Shown here piece after piece: positions 1 through 9,178 of a stretch of DNA of 64,000 nt. The stretch covers positions 930,001-994,000 of the forward strand of contig CAVUZG010000004.1 in the NCBI GenBank assembly GCA_963745945.1. Direction: 5' to 3'. The stretch comes from DATFVA01 sp963745945. GTDB lineage: Bacteria > Bacteroidota > Ignavibacteria > Ignavibacteriales > Ignavibacteriaceae. Numbering within the stretch: the first letter of the stretch is position 1; every line of letters starts with the position of its first letter. The translations under genes and the position numbers were made by a program. The notes beneath the pieces are model-generated. The model was not told the origin of the DNA. It searched no databases and was given only the letters and a program-made list of their open reading frames with translations.

Positions 1-734
1 ACAATATCAATTGCCCCGGTAGAATCAGAAACAAAAAGTGATTGACTCCAGCTTGTTCCCCCGTTAGTACTTTTAAATATTCCTCTCTGGTGAGTTGGTG
101 TAAAATAGGAGCCAACCGCTGCAACAAAAATTTCATTTGGATCTGAAGGATTGATGATGACTCTTCCGATTGTTTCAACACTGTCCAGACCGATTGAAAA
201 CCACGAATTGCCTGCATCAGTTGATTTAAACATTCCGCCACCGGGCATATTGTTATGTCCGCCATTAGCTTCCCCTGTTCCAACATAAATTATATCAGGA
301 TTAACCGGATCCACAGCAATATCCCCGATCGATAAGAATGCCTGTCCGTCAAATATAGGAAACCAGTTTTCCCCCATATCTGTTGATTTGAAAACTCCGC
401 CTGTTGCGGCCGAGCAATAGACAATGTTTGGGTCGACAGGATTAAATTCAATATCTGTAATTCTCCCTCCAATATTAACCGGACCGGCAAATGTCCAGCT
501 TAATTGCTCTGATTTTTTAAGTGAGCTTTTCATTTCTCTCAACTGATTTAATGCCTGGGAATAGACATCAGGATCAGCCTGCATATATGGAAAAAGTCTT
601 TGTGTCATCATCCACTCAGAGGGTTCCATATTCTCACCATCAATTTTTATTTTGGTCACTGAATTGAAGAAATTCGATGCGATTAAAAAAGACAAAACTG
701 AAAAAGCGAAAGAGATCAAAACGTATTTTTTCAT
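1..734 (-). CDS. Secreted BNR/VPS10-type beta-propeller protein (partial, C-terminus beyond left edge)
   Basis: An open frame runs from an ATG at 734 to the window edge without a stop (244 codons). Residues 1-20 form a signal peptide (MKKYVLISFAF...). From about residue 80 the protein shows repeated propeller blades of the BNR/sortilin type: GGRITDIEFNPVDPNIVY, GGVFKSTDMGENW, GGGMFKSTDAGNSW, RGIFKSTNGGTSW. The FNPVDPN/INPSDPN pieces are typical of large exported propeller proteins in Ignavibacteria, which usually end in a T9SS sorting domain; that end is not in view. It is probably a cell-surface or secreted protein, and the substrate cannot be told. The blade repeats make the fold call firm; the specific role is unknown. 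Confidence 0.85.
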   Translation of the reverse strand, partial: MKKYVLISFAFSVLSFLIASNFFNSVTKIKIDGENMEPSEWMMTQRLFPYMQADPDVYSQALNQLREMKSSLKKSEQLSWTFAGPVNIGGRITDIEFNPVDPNIVYCSAATGGVFKSTDMGENWFPIFDGQAFLSIGDIAVDPVNPDIIYVGTGEANGGHNNMPGGGMFKSTDAGNSWFSIGLDSVETIGRVIINPSDPNEIFVAAVGSYFTPTHQRGIFKSTNGGTSWSQSLFVSDSTGAIDI

Positions 735-944
735 TACATATTTTCCCTGGTTAAATTAAAATATAAAATGAACATAAATGAATTTGTATTCAATGCTAAT
801 TTATATATTTTCAACAAGTTTTGTAAAATCTATTTCATAAATCAGGGAATCTCTAATATGAAATACTTAAAAATTTTAATCGTTTTTCTTTTTGCGGTTT
901 CAGTTGATTCAAATGAAAAACATTTTTCGAACAGTTAACTCTTT

Positions 945-1937
945 TTATTTAACGTCCATTATTCGTTTTAAATCTTTTTCGTTAACAGTAAGCAGACCCG
1001 GAGCTATAAGTCTTGGCGTAAGGGTTTTATAGTTCTCATCCATATTAAATACTTCCCGGAAGATTGAAAGAGATTCATCAACTTTTCCGTTATTTGCAAG
1101 TGCAACTGCATGCCAGTATTTCATTTCTGCATTATCTGGAAACATCTCTTCAGCGGTCGAATATTCTTTTAATGCAAGCTGCATATCATTTTTTTCCACC
1201 GCAAGATCACCCGCATTCATATGATCATAAGCACGGTGAACTTTCAGCAATCGCTTTAATTCTTTTATCGGTTCAGCACTATCATCCACACGCAAATCAA
1301 TCAATCGGTCTTCCCAGACTTTACCGGATGATTTTCCTTTAACCACCAGCAATGCAGCAGATTGTTTACCGCGGATATCTCCTCCTGCTTTTTGTCCTGC
1401 CTCAAGCGCTGCTATCATTCTTTCTGCCAGGGGACCTTTTGTATTTTTAAAAGCATCCGCCATAGCCGGCCAGACCTTATCATTTATCATCAGGTTAGCC
1501 TGAACGGAGAAATTATCCCCAACAATATTTCCTGCAGGCTGAACACATTTCTTTCCCGTGAATGAAGCTGCATTTCCTTTTGAATCAATAATTGCAAGCT
1601 GTCTGAATTCTCGGCCTTCATCGGAAGCCAAGAGAGAATCGACAACCTGTTGTGCTGACATTCCTGATTTTAACATTTCAAGTCCACGCGGACCAAACGA
1701 AGCATTAACAAATGACTGGGTTGCAATTGCGCCTACTCCGGCCTCTGCCCAGCTTACAATTGTTCCGACTGAGAACCAGTGGGACTGAACAGCAACTCCC
1801 ATTTCACCTGTACCGGGATCCCTCGCTACAATAGAAAACGTATGTGCAAAAGGATCGTGATTATAGTAAAGTTGGGAAAATGATGCAGAAGTAATCATGG
1901 TAACAAACATTAAAATTTTGGTAATAATATTTTTCAT
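945..1937 (-). CDS. DUF1028 (Ntn-hydrolase-like) secreted protein with C-terminal TPR
   Basis: The 330-residue protein starts with a signal peptide (residues 1-21). Residues about 28-225 match the DUF1028 family: DPGTGEMGVAVQSHWFSVG, GVGAIATQS, GPRGLEMLKSG, LAIIDSKGNAASFTG and the later ERMIAALEAGQKAGGDIRGKQ. DUF1028 proteins have an Ntn-hydrolase-like fold with no well-established reaction. After residue 235 comes a helical TPR-like stretch (DLAVEKNDMQLALKEYSTAEEMFPDNAEMKYWHAVAL), a common extension of this family. It lies 86 bp downstream of the CocE-type hydrolase on the same strand and may be co-transcribed with it. The family call is confident; any enzymatic activity is inference. Confidence 0.88.
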   Translation of the reverse strand: MKNIITKILMFVTMITSASFSQLYYNHDPFAHTFSIVARDPGTGEMGVAVQSHWFSVGTIVSWAEAGVGAIATQSFVNASFGPRGLEMLKSGMSAQQVVDSLLASDEGREFRQLAIIDSKGNAASFTGKKCVQPAGNIVGDNFSVQANLMINDKVWPAMADAFKNTKGPLAERMIAALEAGQKAGGDIRGKQSAALLVVKGKSSGKVWEDRLIDLRVDDSAEPIKELKRLLKVHRAYDHMNAGDLAVEKNDMQLALKEYSTAEEMFPDNAEMKYWHAVALANNGKVDESLSIFREVFNMDENYKTLTPRLIAPGLLTVNEKDLKRIMDVK

Positions 1938-2023
1938 TTTTCTCTCCTGAGATTTAATTTCTTTTTAAAAATCAGTCAATCAGTTTTAATATTTATAATA
2001 TAATTTATTTAACTGCAAAATAA

Positions 2024-3931
2024 CTATTTATTTCCTTCCTGCAGAATTTTTATATGTAGTGCAGAAGGGTATACTGCTGAATGATAAACCCTGTTAAACG
2101 CTTTCTGAAAATCATTTTGTTCAGCTTCATAAATATTATTTACAAAAGACTGTGGATTCCTGTCAAAAAATGGAAACCAGCTGCTTTGAATCTGTATCAT
2201 AATTTTATGCCCCTTAAGAAAAGTGTGATCGATATCCTGAAGGTCGAATTTGATTTTTACAATTTTGTTTGGTTCAAATGCTTTGGGATTTTCAAAGCTA
2301 TCCCGGTACCGTCCCCTCATAATCTCTCCCCTTATCAGCATCTGGTAATCTCCCATCTCAATTTTATTTGGATTGGGTTTAGGGTTGGGCGCATCAGCAG
2401 GAAATTCATCTATTATTTTTAATACCCAGTCAGCATCTGTTCCGGAAGTTGAGACATAAAGCTCAGCCTGCATCGGTCCTGAGATTGTAATATTATTTTT
2501 TAGAGGTTCAGTTTCATAATTAAGAACATCGGGTCTTTCTGAGGTAAACCTCTGATCTTCAATCATATAATTCTTATCGTAAAATCCTCTTGAATCCATT
2601 TTTTTACTTGTATACGGAACCGGTTTCATAGGGTCGGCTAAATATTCATCATAATCATTTTCAGTGTTTACAGGTTTTATAAATGAAAGGGACTGATTTT
2701 CATTAAAATAAATCTGTTCATCTTTTACGTTGTCGGGTGGCCAGGAGGAATAAACTTTCCATTCATTTGTACCGGTTTGAAATACATAAACATTCCACTG
2801 ATGGAAGTCATCTTTTCCTTTTAAATAATGTTCAAAAAAAGGGATAAATATTTTCTGTTGAAAAAACTCACTTGTTCTCGATCCGAAGGAAATATCGCCA
2901 AGAGAATCACCCTTACTCCTCATCCATCCGCCATGGAACCATGGACCCATCACAATACTATTTTTTGCGCCAGGATTATTCGCTTCAATTGATTTATAAA
3001 TATGCAATGGCCCGTACAAATCTTCAGCATCATACCAGCCTCCTACAATCAGCATTGCAGGTTTAATGTTTTTAAAATGGGAAAGATTACTTTTTGCTTT
3101 CCAATAATAGTCATAGTTAGGATGATTTGCGGTTGAATCCCAGAAAGCAATTCTGTTATTAAAATATTTTTTATTCACATTAGAAAGCGGTCCGAGATCG
3201 AGGAAAAAGTTATAAGCATCCGGGGAGGCATATTCCAGAGGCGTAGGCCAATTCATTGTGAGTGAATCATGCTCACGTCCGAAAATAGAGAAAAAATCAA
3301 AATCAAGCAGCAAGGAGAAAGCACCGTTATGGTGCATATCATCACCTAAGAACCAGTTAGCAATAGGAGCCTCAGGAGAAACAGCAACTAATGACGGATG
3401 AGCATCAATTGAGCCCATTGCGGTATAAAAACCGGGATATGAAATTCCCCACATTCCGACTTTACCATTATTGTGTTTAATATTTTTTACGAGCCAGTCA
3501 ATTGTATCATACGTATCACTGCTTTCATCAACGTCATTTTTAGCTTTTTTATCAGGAATATATGGACGCATATTAATAAATTTACCTTCAGACATAAACT
3601 GACCGCGTACATCCTGAAACACAAATATATAACCGTCTGTTACCATATCCCGCGGTACTTCAAAGTTTTTCGGATAATTATCTTCACCGTAAGGGGCTAT
3701 GGTATAAGGAGTTCTCACGATAAGTATAGGATAATCCTGAGAAGTATCTTTTGGCGAGTAAACTGAAGTAAAAAGTTTTACTCCATCCCGCATTTCAATT
3801 TTGTATTCATGTTTATTGTAATGCTGTGAAATATATAATGAATCTACTTTCTCAGGGAGGATTACCTGCAGTGGAAGTATAATCAAGATATTAATTAGGA
3901 TTAGAAATGAAGGAAGATTTTTCAGATGCAT
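2024..3931 (-). CDS. CocE/NonD family (X-Pro dipeptidyl-peptidase-like) hydrolase
   Basis: The 635-residue protein has a hydrophobic N-terminus (about residues 5-25) consistent with export. An alpha/beta-hydrolase of the S15/CocE type follows: RDGVKLFTSVYSP opens the domain, GMWGISYPGFYTAMG carries the likely nucleophile Ser164, VGGWYDAEDLYGP carries the Asp, and MGPWFHGGW the catalytic His. The C-terminal region, with NNITISGPMQAELYVSTSGTDADW, is the jelly-roll domain of PepX_C/CocE proteins. Length and domain order are normal for the family, which includes alpha-amino-acid ester hydrolases and cocaine esterase. The natural substrate (acyl ester or peptide) cannot be read from the sequence. 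A periplasmic or secreted location is inferred from the N-terminus. Confidence 0.9.
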   Translation of the reverse strand: MHLKNLPSFLILINILIILPLQVILPEKVDSLYISQHYNKHEYKIEMRDGVKLFTSVYSPKDTSQDYPILIVRTPYTIAPYGEDNYPKNFEVPRDMVTDGYIFVFQDVRGQFMSEGKFINMRPYIPDKKAKNDVDESSDTYDTIDWLVKNIKHNNGKVGMWGISYPGFYTAMGSIDAHPSLVAVSPEAPIANWFLGDDMHHNGAFSLLLDFDFFSIFGREHDSLTMNWPTPLEYASPDAYNFFLDLGPLSNVNKKYFNNRIAFWDSTANHPNYDYYWKAKSNLSHFKNIKPAMLIVGGWYDAEDLYGPLHIYKSIEANNPGAKNSIVMGPWFHGGWMRSKGDSLGDISFGSRTSEFFQQKIFIPFFEHYLKGKDDFHQWNVYVFQTGTNEWKVYSSWPPDNVKDEQIYFNENQSLSFIKPVNTENDYDEYLADPMKPVPYTSKKMDSRGFYDKNYMIEDQRFTSERPDVLNYETEPLKNNITISGPMQAELYVSTSGTDADWVLKIIDEFPADAPNPKPNPNKIEMGDYQMLIRGEIMRGRYRDSFENPKAFEPNKIVKIKFDLQDIDHTFLKGHKIMIQIQSSWFPFFDRNPQSFVNNIYEAEQNDFQKAFNRVYHSAVYPSALHIKILQEGNK

Positions 3932-4103
3932 ATTTGCCTTCCCAAATAATTCTTATTGAATTTTAAGTAAAGAAAAGAAACGAAAAATATATTAACAAAA
4001 ATAAAAGGACTTAAGTCATTTTGAAATAATAATTTTAAAAATACTGCATTATTTTTATTTTCAAATTTTACTAAATTTATTTCAATCTATACCGGTTTAA
4101 AAA

Positions 4104-6032
4104 TTGAAAAGTATTTTAGTACTATTTTGTCTGACTTGCATATCTTTCTCTTATGCACAGCTGCTTCCTTTTCATCATTTCACAATGCGCAACGGATTGG
4201 TTTCCGACAACATTCATTGTATCTGCCAGGATTCATCCGGCTATATATGGATTGCCACAGGCGAAGGATTAAGTGCTTTTAACAGTAAAACATTTCGCAA
4301 TTATACCACGGCTGACGGTTTAATAACTAACAACATCAGTTTTGTCTTGCCTGATCAATCAATAAGGAATAAAATCTGGATTGGAACTAATGGAAAAGGA
4401 GTACAGGTTTTTGAAGATGGCGTTTTCAGGAACTTAAGCCCAAAGTTATCTGGAAATCAGGTTTATATTAACACGATTTTCCAGGCAAAAGATAATACTC
4501 TCTACTTCGGATCAGATGAAGGTTTCTTTCTATTAAAAAATGATCTGATAGAAATTCCCAATTATAAAGTTAAAACAGGGGCAGTCTATTCATTTTCGGA
4601 GAAAGATACTAACATATGGATTGCAGCTGAAACCGGTTTATATAAAATATCAAATGAAACTATAACACCAATTCAGCTTCCTGGTAAACCCCCGCAGGAA
4701 ATCAGTTCTCTACTGCTTGATAAAGAAAATAATATTTGGGCTTACGCTTCGAATGCTGGATTCATTTACAAGATATTAAATAGCGGAGATATAAAATCTT
4801 ATAATCTTAAAGTAATAAATTTTTCAACCGGTATTCTTGAAGATAATTTTAAGAATATATGGATTTCTACTGATAATGGTTTGTATAAATTCAATACGAG
4901 TAACGTTGAAAATTCTTTGACAAGATTTACAACTGAAAACGGGCTGCTTCAAAATAATGTTTCCTCAATTCTGCTCGACAGGGAGAATATTTTATGGGTC
5001 AGTACGAATGATAACGGTATGTCTAAATTAGTTTATCCCGATCTATATGAATTTAAAAATGATTCTAAAACTCAGGGTAACTGGTCCACCGTTTCACCTG
5101 ATAATAATAATCATTTCTGGGCTTCTGTAGACAATAAATTGATAGAGCTATTTAAAGATGATCATCTCGGCTGGTCTCAAATCGAGCATAAATTGCAGGG
5201 TGTATTTAAACACAAGAATATTCAAAAAATATTATGCGATAAGAAAGGTAAAATATATATCTGTTCAGCATCAGGTGAAATCCAGGTTTATAAAATTATT
5301 CAAGTTAAAAATGCAGCTTCCATTTTGAAGAAGGTAGAATTTATTAACCTGGCAAATGCAGCGAAAGGAGATAAACTCTTTACGATTTTAATTGATAAAT
5401 CCGGACAAATCTGGTGCAGTATCTTAGATACAGGGATAGTTTTACTGGATGACAATAATCATAACAGGATAAAAGAAATCTATACTGATAGAGACGGAAT
5501 ACCTGATAATTCTGTCCGCATTATCTACCAGGATGCAAAAGGTAATTTCTGGTTTGGCGGATATGATAATGGGCTTTCGGAATTTTCCAGCTCAGGAGGT
5601 ATTTCCCGTGACACATTAATTCTTTTGAAACATTTTACCACAAAAGACGGGTTGCCTAATAATGATATCCGCGCGATTGCGGAAAAAGACGGTCAACTTA
5701 TTATTGGAACAAGATATGGCGGACTTGCAGTTTTAAACTCCGGTAAATTTAAATTGATATCCAGGAATGACGGGCTTTTCAGTGATGCAATATGGAGTAT
5801 TGCAACTACACCTTCAAAAACCTGGGTAGGGACACAAGCCGGCATTCAGTCTTTAAAAAAGAACTTAAATATTTCTTATGAATTATCTGAAGACATTCCC
5901 AGAGAACCTTTTTATTCAGTCGCTTCCTCAAAAGACGGTAATCTTTGTTTCGCTTCTGCAACTGGCTTTTATATTTATGAACCATTAAAAAGATTTGAAT
6001 GTAACATATTCTCCCCCCGTTTATTTAACTAA
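4104..6032 (+). CDS. Regulator-propeller histidine kinase, N-terminal sensor part (gene interrupted by frameshift)
   Basis: Starting at a TTG (4104), this frame encodes a signal peptide (residues 1-18, ending SYAQ) followed by a sensor made of repeated 'two-component regulator propeller' blades: MRNGLVSDNIHCICQDSSG, WIATGEGLSAF, TADGLITNNISFVL, IWIGTNGKGVQVF, TENGLLQNNVSSILLD, DRDGIPDNSVRIIYQD, TKDGLPNNDIRAIAEK. The frame ends early with the peptide RFECNIFSPRLFN, where a Y_Y_Y domain should begin. That domain and the kinase continue in the next frame at 5995. Removing one base between about 5994 and 6019 joins the two into one protein of about 980 residues. The fold is periplasmic; the ligand is unknown. 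Confidence 0.88.
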   Translation: MKSILVLFCLTCISFSYAQLLPFHHFTMRNGLVSDNIHCICQDSSGYIWIATGEGLSAFNSKTFRNYTTADGLITNNISFVLPDQSIRNKIWIGTNGKGVQVFEDGVFRNLSPKLSGNQVYINTIFQAKDNTLYFGSDEGFFLLKNDLIEIPNYKVKTGAVYSFSEKDTNIWIAAETGLYKISNETITPIQLPGKPPQEISSLLLDKENNIWAYASNAGFIYKILNSGDIKSYNLKVINFSTGILEDNFKNIWISTDNGLYKFNTSNVENSLTRFTTENGLLQNNVSSILLDRENILWVSTNDNGMSKLVYPDLYEFKNDSKTQGNWSTVSPDNNNHFWASVDNKLIELFKDDHLGWSQIEHKLQGVFKHKNIQKILCDKKGKIYICSASGEIQVYKIIQVKNAASILKKVEFINLANAAKGDKLFTILIDKSGQIWCSILDTGIVLLDDNNHNRIKEIYTDRDGIPDNSVRIIYQDAKGNFWFGGYDNGLSEFSSSGGISRDTLILLKHFTTKDGLPNNDIRAIAEKDGQLIIGTRYGGLAVLNSGKFKLISRNDGLFSDAIWSIATTPSKTWVGTQAGIQSLKKNLNISYELSEDIPREPFYSVASSKDGNLCFASATGFYIYEPLKRFECNIFSPRLFN

Positions 6033-7053
6033 ATTTTTAGTAAATGGACACGAAAGAAAACTAGGCAAAGAAACTAGTCTTCCGAGCAACGATAATACTA
6101 TAACTTTTGAGTTCCAGGGAATTATAAACAGGAATGAATCGGAAGCTAGTTATGAATACCGGCTAATCAATAAAAGTACAAGCTGGAAGTTATCCACAAA
6201 TAATAATGCAGTTACATATTCGATGCTGAACCCCGGCACTTATACATTCCAGGTAGAGGCAGTAAGTTTTGATAATATTAAAAGCAGCACACCGGCACAG
6301 TTCACGTTTAAAATAGATTCGCCATTTTATCAGCAATGGTGGTTTTACCTTCTAATATTATTTTCAGCAGGGTTAGCTGTTTTTCTTTTTATAAAACTGA
6401 GATTAAACAGGTTGATGGAGATTGAAAAAATAAGGACCCGCATTGCATCAGATCTTCATGATGAAATAGGTTCCGGATTAACTCATATAGCTATGCTTTC
6501 AGAGCACTCAATGATGGGAGTGAGTGAAGGATATTCACCGGATGATAGTGATGATAATTTTTCCACTATAAAGACAATGGATAAAATTGGAAGGATTTCC
6601 AGAAATCTTGTGGATTCTATGATAGATGTTATCTGGGCAATTGATCCGAGATTCGATTCTTTAAATGATTTTGTCCTGAACTTTAAAGCTTACGCTTATG
6701 AAATATGTGAAGCAAAAAATATAGAATTAAACGTTGAAACTTCTAACATCGATAAAATTAAAGTTACTGCTGCGGTAAAAAGAAGTCTGCAATTAATTTC
6801 CAAGGAAGTTTTAAATAATTCTCTCAAATATTCTGAGTGTACAAAAATCGGTTATAATTTATCTGTAAAGAATAAAATCATATACCTTTCAATTGAAGAT
6901 AACGGAAACGGTTTTGATGTAAATAATGCAACATATGGAAACGGAATAATTAACATGCGTAAAAATGTTGAGGAATTACACGGAGATTTTGGAATAAAAT
7001 CCGCAACTAACGGCGGAACTAAAATTTATCTAAGTTTTCCGGTTAATAATTAA
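5995..7053 (+). CDS. Histidine kinase C-terminal part: Y_Y_Y domain, TM helix, HisKA_3, HATPase_c
   Basis: This is the continuation, in a shifted frame, of the propeller protein at 4104-6032; the formal TTG at 5995 is probably not a real start. Residues 5-108 form the Y_Y_Y domain (SPPVYLTKFLVNG, then YEYRLIN, NPGTYTFQVEA). A transmembrane helix spans about 115-134. The HisKA_3 box RIASDLHDEIGSGLTHIAML holds the phospho-acceptor His155. The ATPase domain shows an N box (SKEVLNNSLKYSE), DNGNGFD and GNGIINMRKNVEELHG. This architecture is that of the one-polypeptide sensor kinases common in the Bacteroidota/Ignavibacteria. The partner response regulator follows 71 bp downstream. Confidence 0.88.
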   Translation: MNVTYSPPVYLTKFLVNGHERKLGKETSLPSNDNTITFEFQGIINRNESEASYEYRLINKSTSWKLSTNNNAVTYSMLNPGTYTFQVEAVSFDNIKSSTPAQFTFKIDSPFYQQWWFYLLILFSAGLAVFLFIKLRLNRLMEIEKIRTRIASDLHDEIGSGLTHIAMLSEHSMMGVSEGYSPDDSDDNFSTIKTMDKIGRISRNLVDSMIDVIWAIDPRFDSLNDFVLNFKAYAYEICEAKNIELNVETSNIDKIKVTAAVKRSLQLISKEVLNNSLKYSECTKIGYNLSVKNKIIYLSIEDNGNGFDVNNATYGNGIINMRKNVEELHGDFGIKSATNGGTKIYLSFPVNN

Positions 7054-7076
7054 AACTATCCAATTGATTAGTTGAT
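7054..7076. promoter_or_regulatory. Candidate operator, copy 1: AACTA-N10-TAGTT dyad upstream of the response regulator
   Basis: Directly after the kinase stop lies a dyad with half-sites AACTA and TAGTT ten bases apart, followed by GAT. The same 23 bases recur with only two substitutions at 7841-7863. The copy sits about 50 bp before the regulator start at 7125. NarL/LuxR-type regulators bind short inverted half-sites, so this may be an autoregulatory site; the link is inference. Confidence 0.4.
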
Positions 7077-7124
7077 AGTGGATAATTTAAAAATTATGAT
7101 TGCCTGCATTCATTAGAAGACTTT

Positions 7125-7766
7125 ATGAAAAAAGAATCTATAATACGTGTGGCTGTTCTTGATGATGATAAAGAAATAAGGGAACTTCTATGTATTCTGC
7201 TTAATAAGTCAGAGGGTTTTAAATGTTCTGGTGCATATAAAACCTGCGATGAAGCTTTACAATTAATTGAAACTGACTTGCCTGATATTCTTCTCCTGGA
7301 CATTGAAATGCCGGGGAAAGACGGTATTGAAAGTTTAAAAGAAATAAAAGCAACTTATCCTTTTGTAGAAATAATGATGCTTACTGTTTACAGCGACAGT
7401 GAAAAAATATTCCAATCATTAAGAGCCGGAGCTGCAGGATATTTATTAAAGAAAAGTCCCTCCGATAAATTGCTGAATGCTATCAGGGAAGCATACGAGG
7501 GCGGAGTACCGTTTTCAGGAGAAGTTGCAAGAAAGGTCTTACAATATTTCCAGGCTCCGGTTCAAAATCAATCTTCAAATTTATCCGACAGAGAACTTGA
7601 AGTTCTGAAGGCGCTGATTGAAGGACACAGTACAAAAACTATTTCAGAAAAACTTTTTGTCAGCACACATACAATCAGGTTTCATCTTCACAATATTTAT
7701 GTAAAACTCCACGTTAATTCCAGAACAGAAGCAGTTGCTAAAGCTCTAAGATCAAAACTATTATAA
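7125..7766 (+). CDS. Response regulator, NarL/LuxR family (REC + HTH)
   Basis: The 213-residue protein has an N-terminal receiver domain with the acidic cluster at 13-15 (LDDD), the phospho-acceptor Asp59 (ILLLDIEMPGKDG), and the conserved Thr and Lys of MLTVYSD and GYLLKKSP. A LuxR-type helix-turn-helix follows (LSDRELEVLKALIEG ... ISEKLFVSTHTIRFHLHNIY). Length and order are standard. It lies just after a HisKA_3 kinase, the normal partner class, so it is almost certainly the cognate regulator. Two near-identical dyads, one upstream of this gene and one upstream of the OmpA-domain gene that follows, are candidate targets. Confidence 0.94.
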   Translation: MKKESIIRVAVLDDDKEIRELLCILLNKSEGFKCSGAYKTCDEALQLIETDLPDILLLDIEMPGKDGIESLKEIKATYPFVEIMMLTVYSDSEKIFQSLRAGAAGYLLKKSPSDKLLNAIREAYEGGVPFSGEVARKVLQYFQAPVQNQSSNLSDRELEVLKALIEGHSTKTISEKLFVSTHTIRFHLHNIYVKLHVNSRTEAVAKALRSKLL

Positions 7767-7840
7767 AACCGTCTACTAAAATCTTTCTCGTGAATTCTTC
7801 AGTTCCAATCCCCTGCTATTCTCTTTCTTTTTCAGATAAA

Positions 7841-7863
7841 AACTAACCAAATGATTAGTTGAT
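7841..7863. promoter_or_regulatory. Candidate operator, copy 2: AACTA-N10-TAGTT dyad upstream of the OmpA-domain gene
   Basis: Here AACTA and TAGTT again flank ten bases and are followed by GAT; 21 of 23 positions equal the copy at 7054-7076. It lies about 75 bp before the ATG at 7937, a reasonable place for an activator site. Such length and identity are unlikely by chance in two intergenic regions 0.8 kb apart. Confidence 0.42.
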
Positions 7864-7936
7864 TTAATACAGCTCCGGGAATAAATTAAATCTAAACTTG
7901 GCGAACTATAAAACTCAGATATATTAGGAGATAACA

Positions 7937-9115
7937 ATGAAACGATTTTGTTTTATAATAATTGTGTTTTTTGCTTTTTACATTACTACTTATGCACAAT
8001 TCGGAGATATTCTGAATAAAGTAAAAGATAAAGCACAGGAAAAAGTCGAGAAAAAAATTGATGATACAATGAACAAATCTGATAATAACGGCTCCAATAA
8101 ATCGGGAAATAAAGATGAAGCCACTGGTAACCAAAATAATACTCCAAGCACCAAAACTTACCAAAACTATGACTTTGTTCCCGGTGATAAGATAATTTTT
8201 GAAGATAACTTTGCTGATGACGAAAGCGGTGAGTTTCCATCTCATTGGAACCTTGCTGCCGGTCAGGCACAGGTAAGCAATTTCCAGGGAGAAAATATTT
8301 TTGCATTAACGGAAGGAAACTACGCAAGTGTTTTTCCATTGATGAAAACAGACACTTATCTTGCCAGCGATACATTTACGGTCGAATTCGATTACTATAC
8401 CCAACCCGGTGGAGATAACAATGTTGGCGTAAGATTCTGGGACCCTCAAAACAGCGACCAGAACGATAATTCAATAGACGCTAATAATGCAGCTTTCATA
8501 GGTTATGAGTGTACGGCTAATGACCTATCGGGAACTTATCCGGAAGACCATGAAAGTTTTGAGAACAATAAATGGCATCATGTTGCAATTGCAAGGAAGG
8601 GAAACCAGCTTAAAATTTACGAAGATCAATATCGTATTCTCAATGTGCCTGTTTTTAAAGGTAATACGTATGCAGTAAACTTTGTCGGTATAGGAGACAA
8701 GGACAAACCTATTATGCTTAGAAATGTTCGTATTGCTCAGGGCGGAAATTTTAACGATACGAAACGAATTGTCTCGGAAAGCAGAATAATTACGCACGGA
8801 ATTTTATTCGATGTTGATAAGGCAGTAATTAAACCGGAATCTATGGGTGCCATAAATCAAATATTCCGGGTGCTAAAGCAAAACCCGGATATAAAATATG
8901 AGATAGACGGCCATACTGATAACACAGGTAATTCAAAGCACAATCTTGAACTTTCGCAACAAAGAGCAGATGCAGTTAAAACTCAACTTGTAAGTATGGG
9001 AATAGACTCCTCCCGGTTAACTACGAAAGGTTACGGTGATACGGAACCTATTTCCGATAACTCAACACCCGAAGGAAAAGCAAATAACCGAAGAGTTGAA
9101 TTCATAAAAATGTAA
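7937..9115 (+). CDS. Outer-membrane-associated protein with LamG-like and OmpA C-terminal domains
   Basis: The start is an ATG preceded by a good ribosome site (TTAGGAGATAAC). Residues 1-20 are a signal peptide. Residues 21-70 are a charged helical and low-complexity segment (NKVKDKAQEKVEKKIDD, then Asn/Ser/Gly-rich). Residues about 85-270 look like a concanavalin/laminin-G-type beta sandwich (FEDNFADDESGEFPSHW, then NKWHHVAIARKGNQLKIYED). Residues about 285-392 are an OmpA-like peptidoglycan-binding domain (GILFDVDKAVIKPES, IDGHTDNTG, LSQQRADAV, GYGDTEPI, NNRRVEF). It probably anchors an outer-membrane or surface domain to peptidoglycan. Its position after a two-component system, with a shared upstream dyad, suggests it is a target. 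Confidence 0.88.
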   Translation: MKRFCFIIIVFFAFYITTYAQFGDILNKVKDKAQEKVEKKIDDTMNKSDNNGSNKSGNKDEATGNQNNTPSTKTYQNYDFVPGDKIIFEDNFADDESGEFPSHWNLAAGQAQVSNFQGENIFALTEGNYASVFPLMKTDTYLASDTFTVEFDYYTQPGGDNNVGVRFWDPQNSDQNDNSIDANNAAFIGYECTANDLSGTYPEDHESFENNKWHHVAIARKGNQLKIYEDQYRILNVPVFKGNTYAVNFVGIGDKDKPIMLRNVRIAQGGNFNDTKRIVSESRIITHGILFDVDKAVIKPESMGAINQIFRVLKQNPDIKYEIDGHTDNTGNSKHNLELSQQRADAVKTQLVSMGIDSSRLTTKGYGDTEPISDNSTPEGKANNRRVEFIKM

Positions 9116-9118
9116 ATG

Positions 9119-9142
9119 CCCGGTTGAGTTGATTTACCCGGG
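9119..9142 (+). terminator. Weak candidate terminator hairpin after the OmpA-domain gene
   Basis: CCCGG at 9119-9123 can pair with CCGGG at 9138-9142 across a 14-nt loop, just after the stop at 9115. Only an A/T mix, not a clear T run, follows, so intrinsic termination is doubtful. Confidence 0.25.
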
Positions 9143-9178
9143 ATTATAATATATATAAATAATTTTTTTAGGCTAGAG

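Noticed and set aside
858..938. 26-codon plus-strand frame resembling a signal peptide
   Set aside because: It stops right after the hydrophobic stretch and nothing coding follows; could be a remnant of a lost secreted protein but cannot be supported.
1064..1342. 92-codon plus-strand frame opposite the DUF1028 gene
   Set aside because: Antisense shadow of a clearly coding frame; no homology pattern or ribosome site.
5990..6025. Programmed +1 frameshift in the histidine kinase
   Set aside because: No known slippery motif or stimulator, and similar single extra bases in unrelated genes make a technical cause more likely.
9119..9142. Confident terminator after the OmpA-domain gene
   Set aside because: Stem is only five pairs with a 14-nt loop and no T run, so kept only as a weak candidate.
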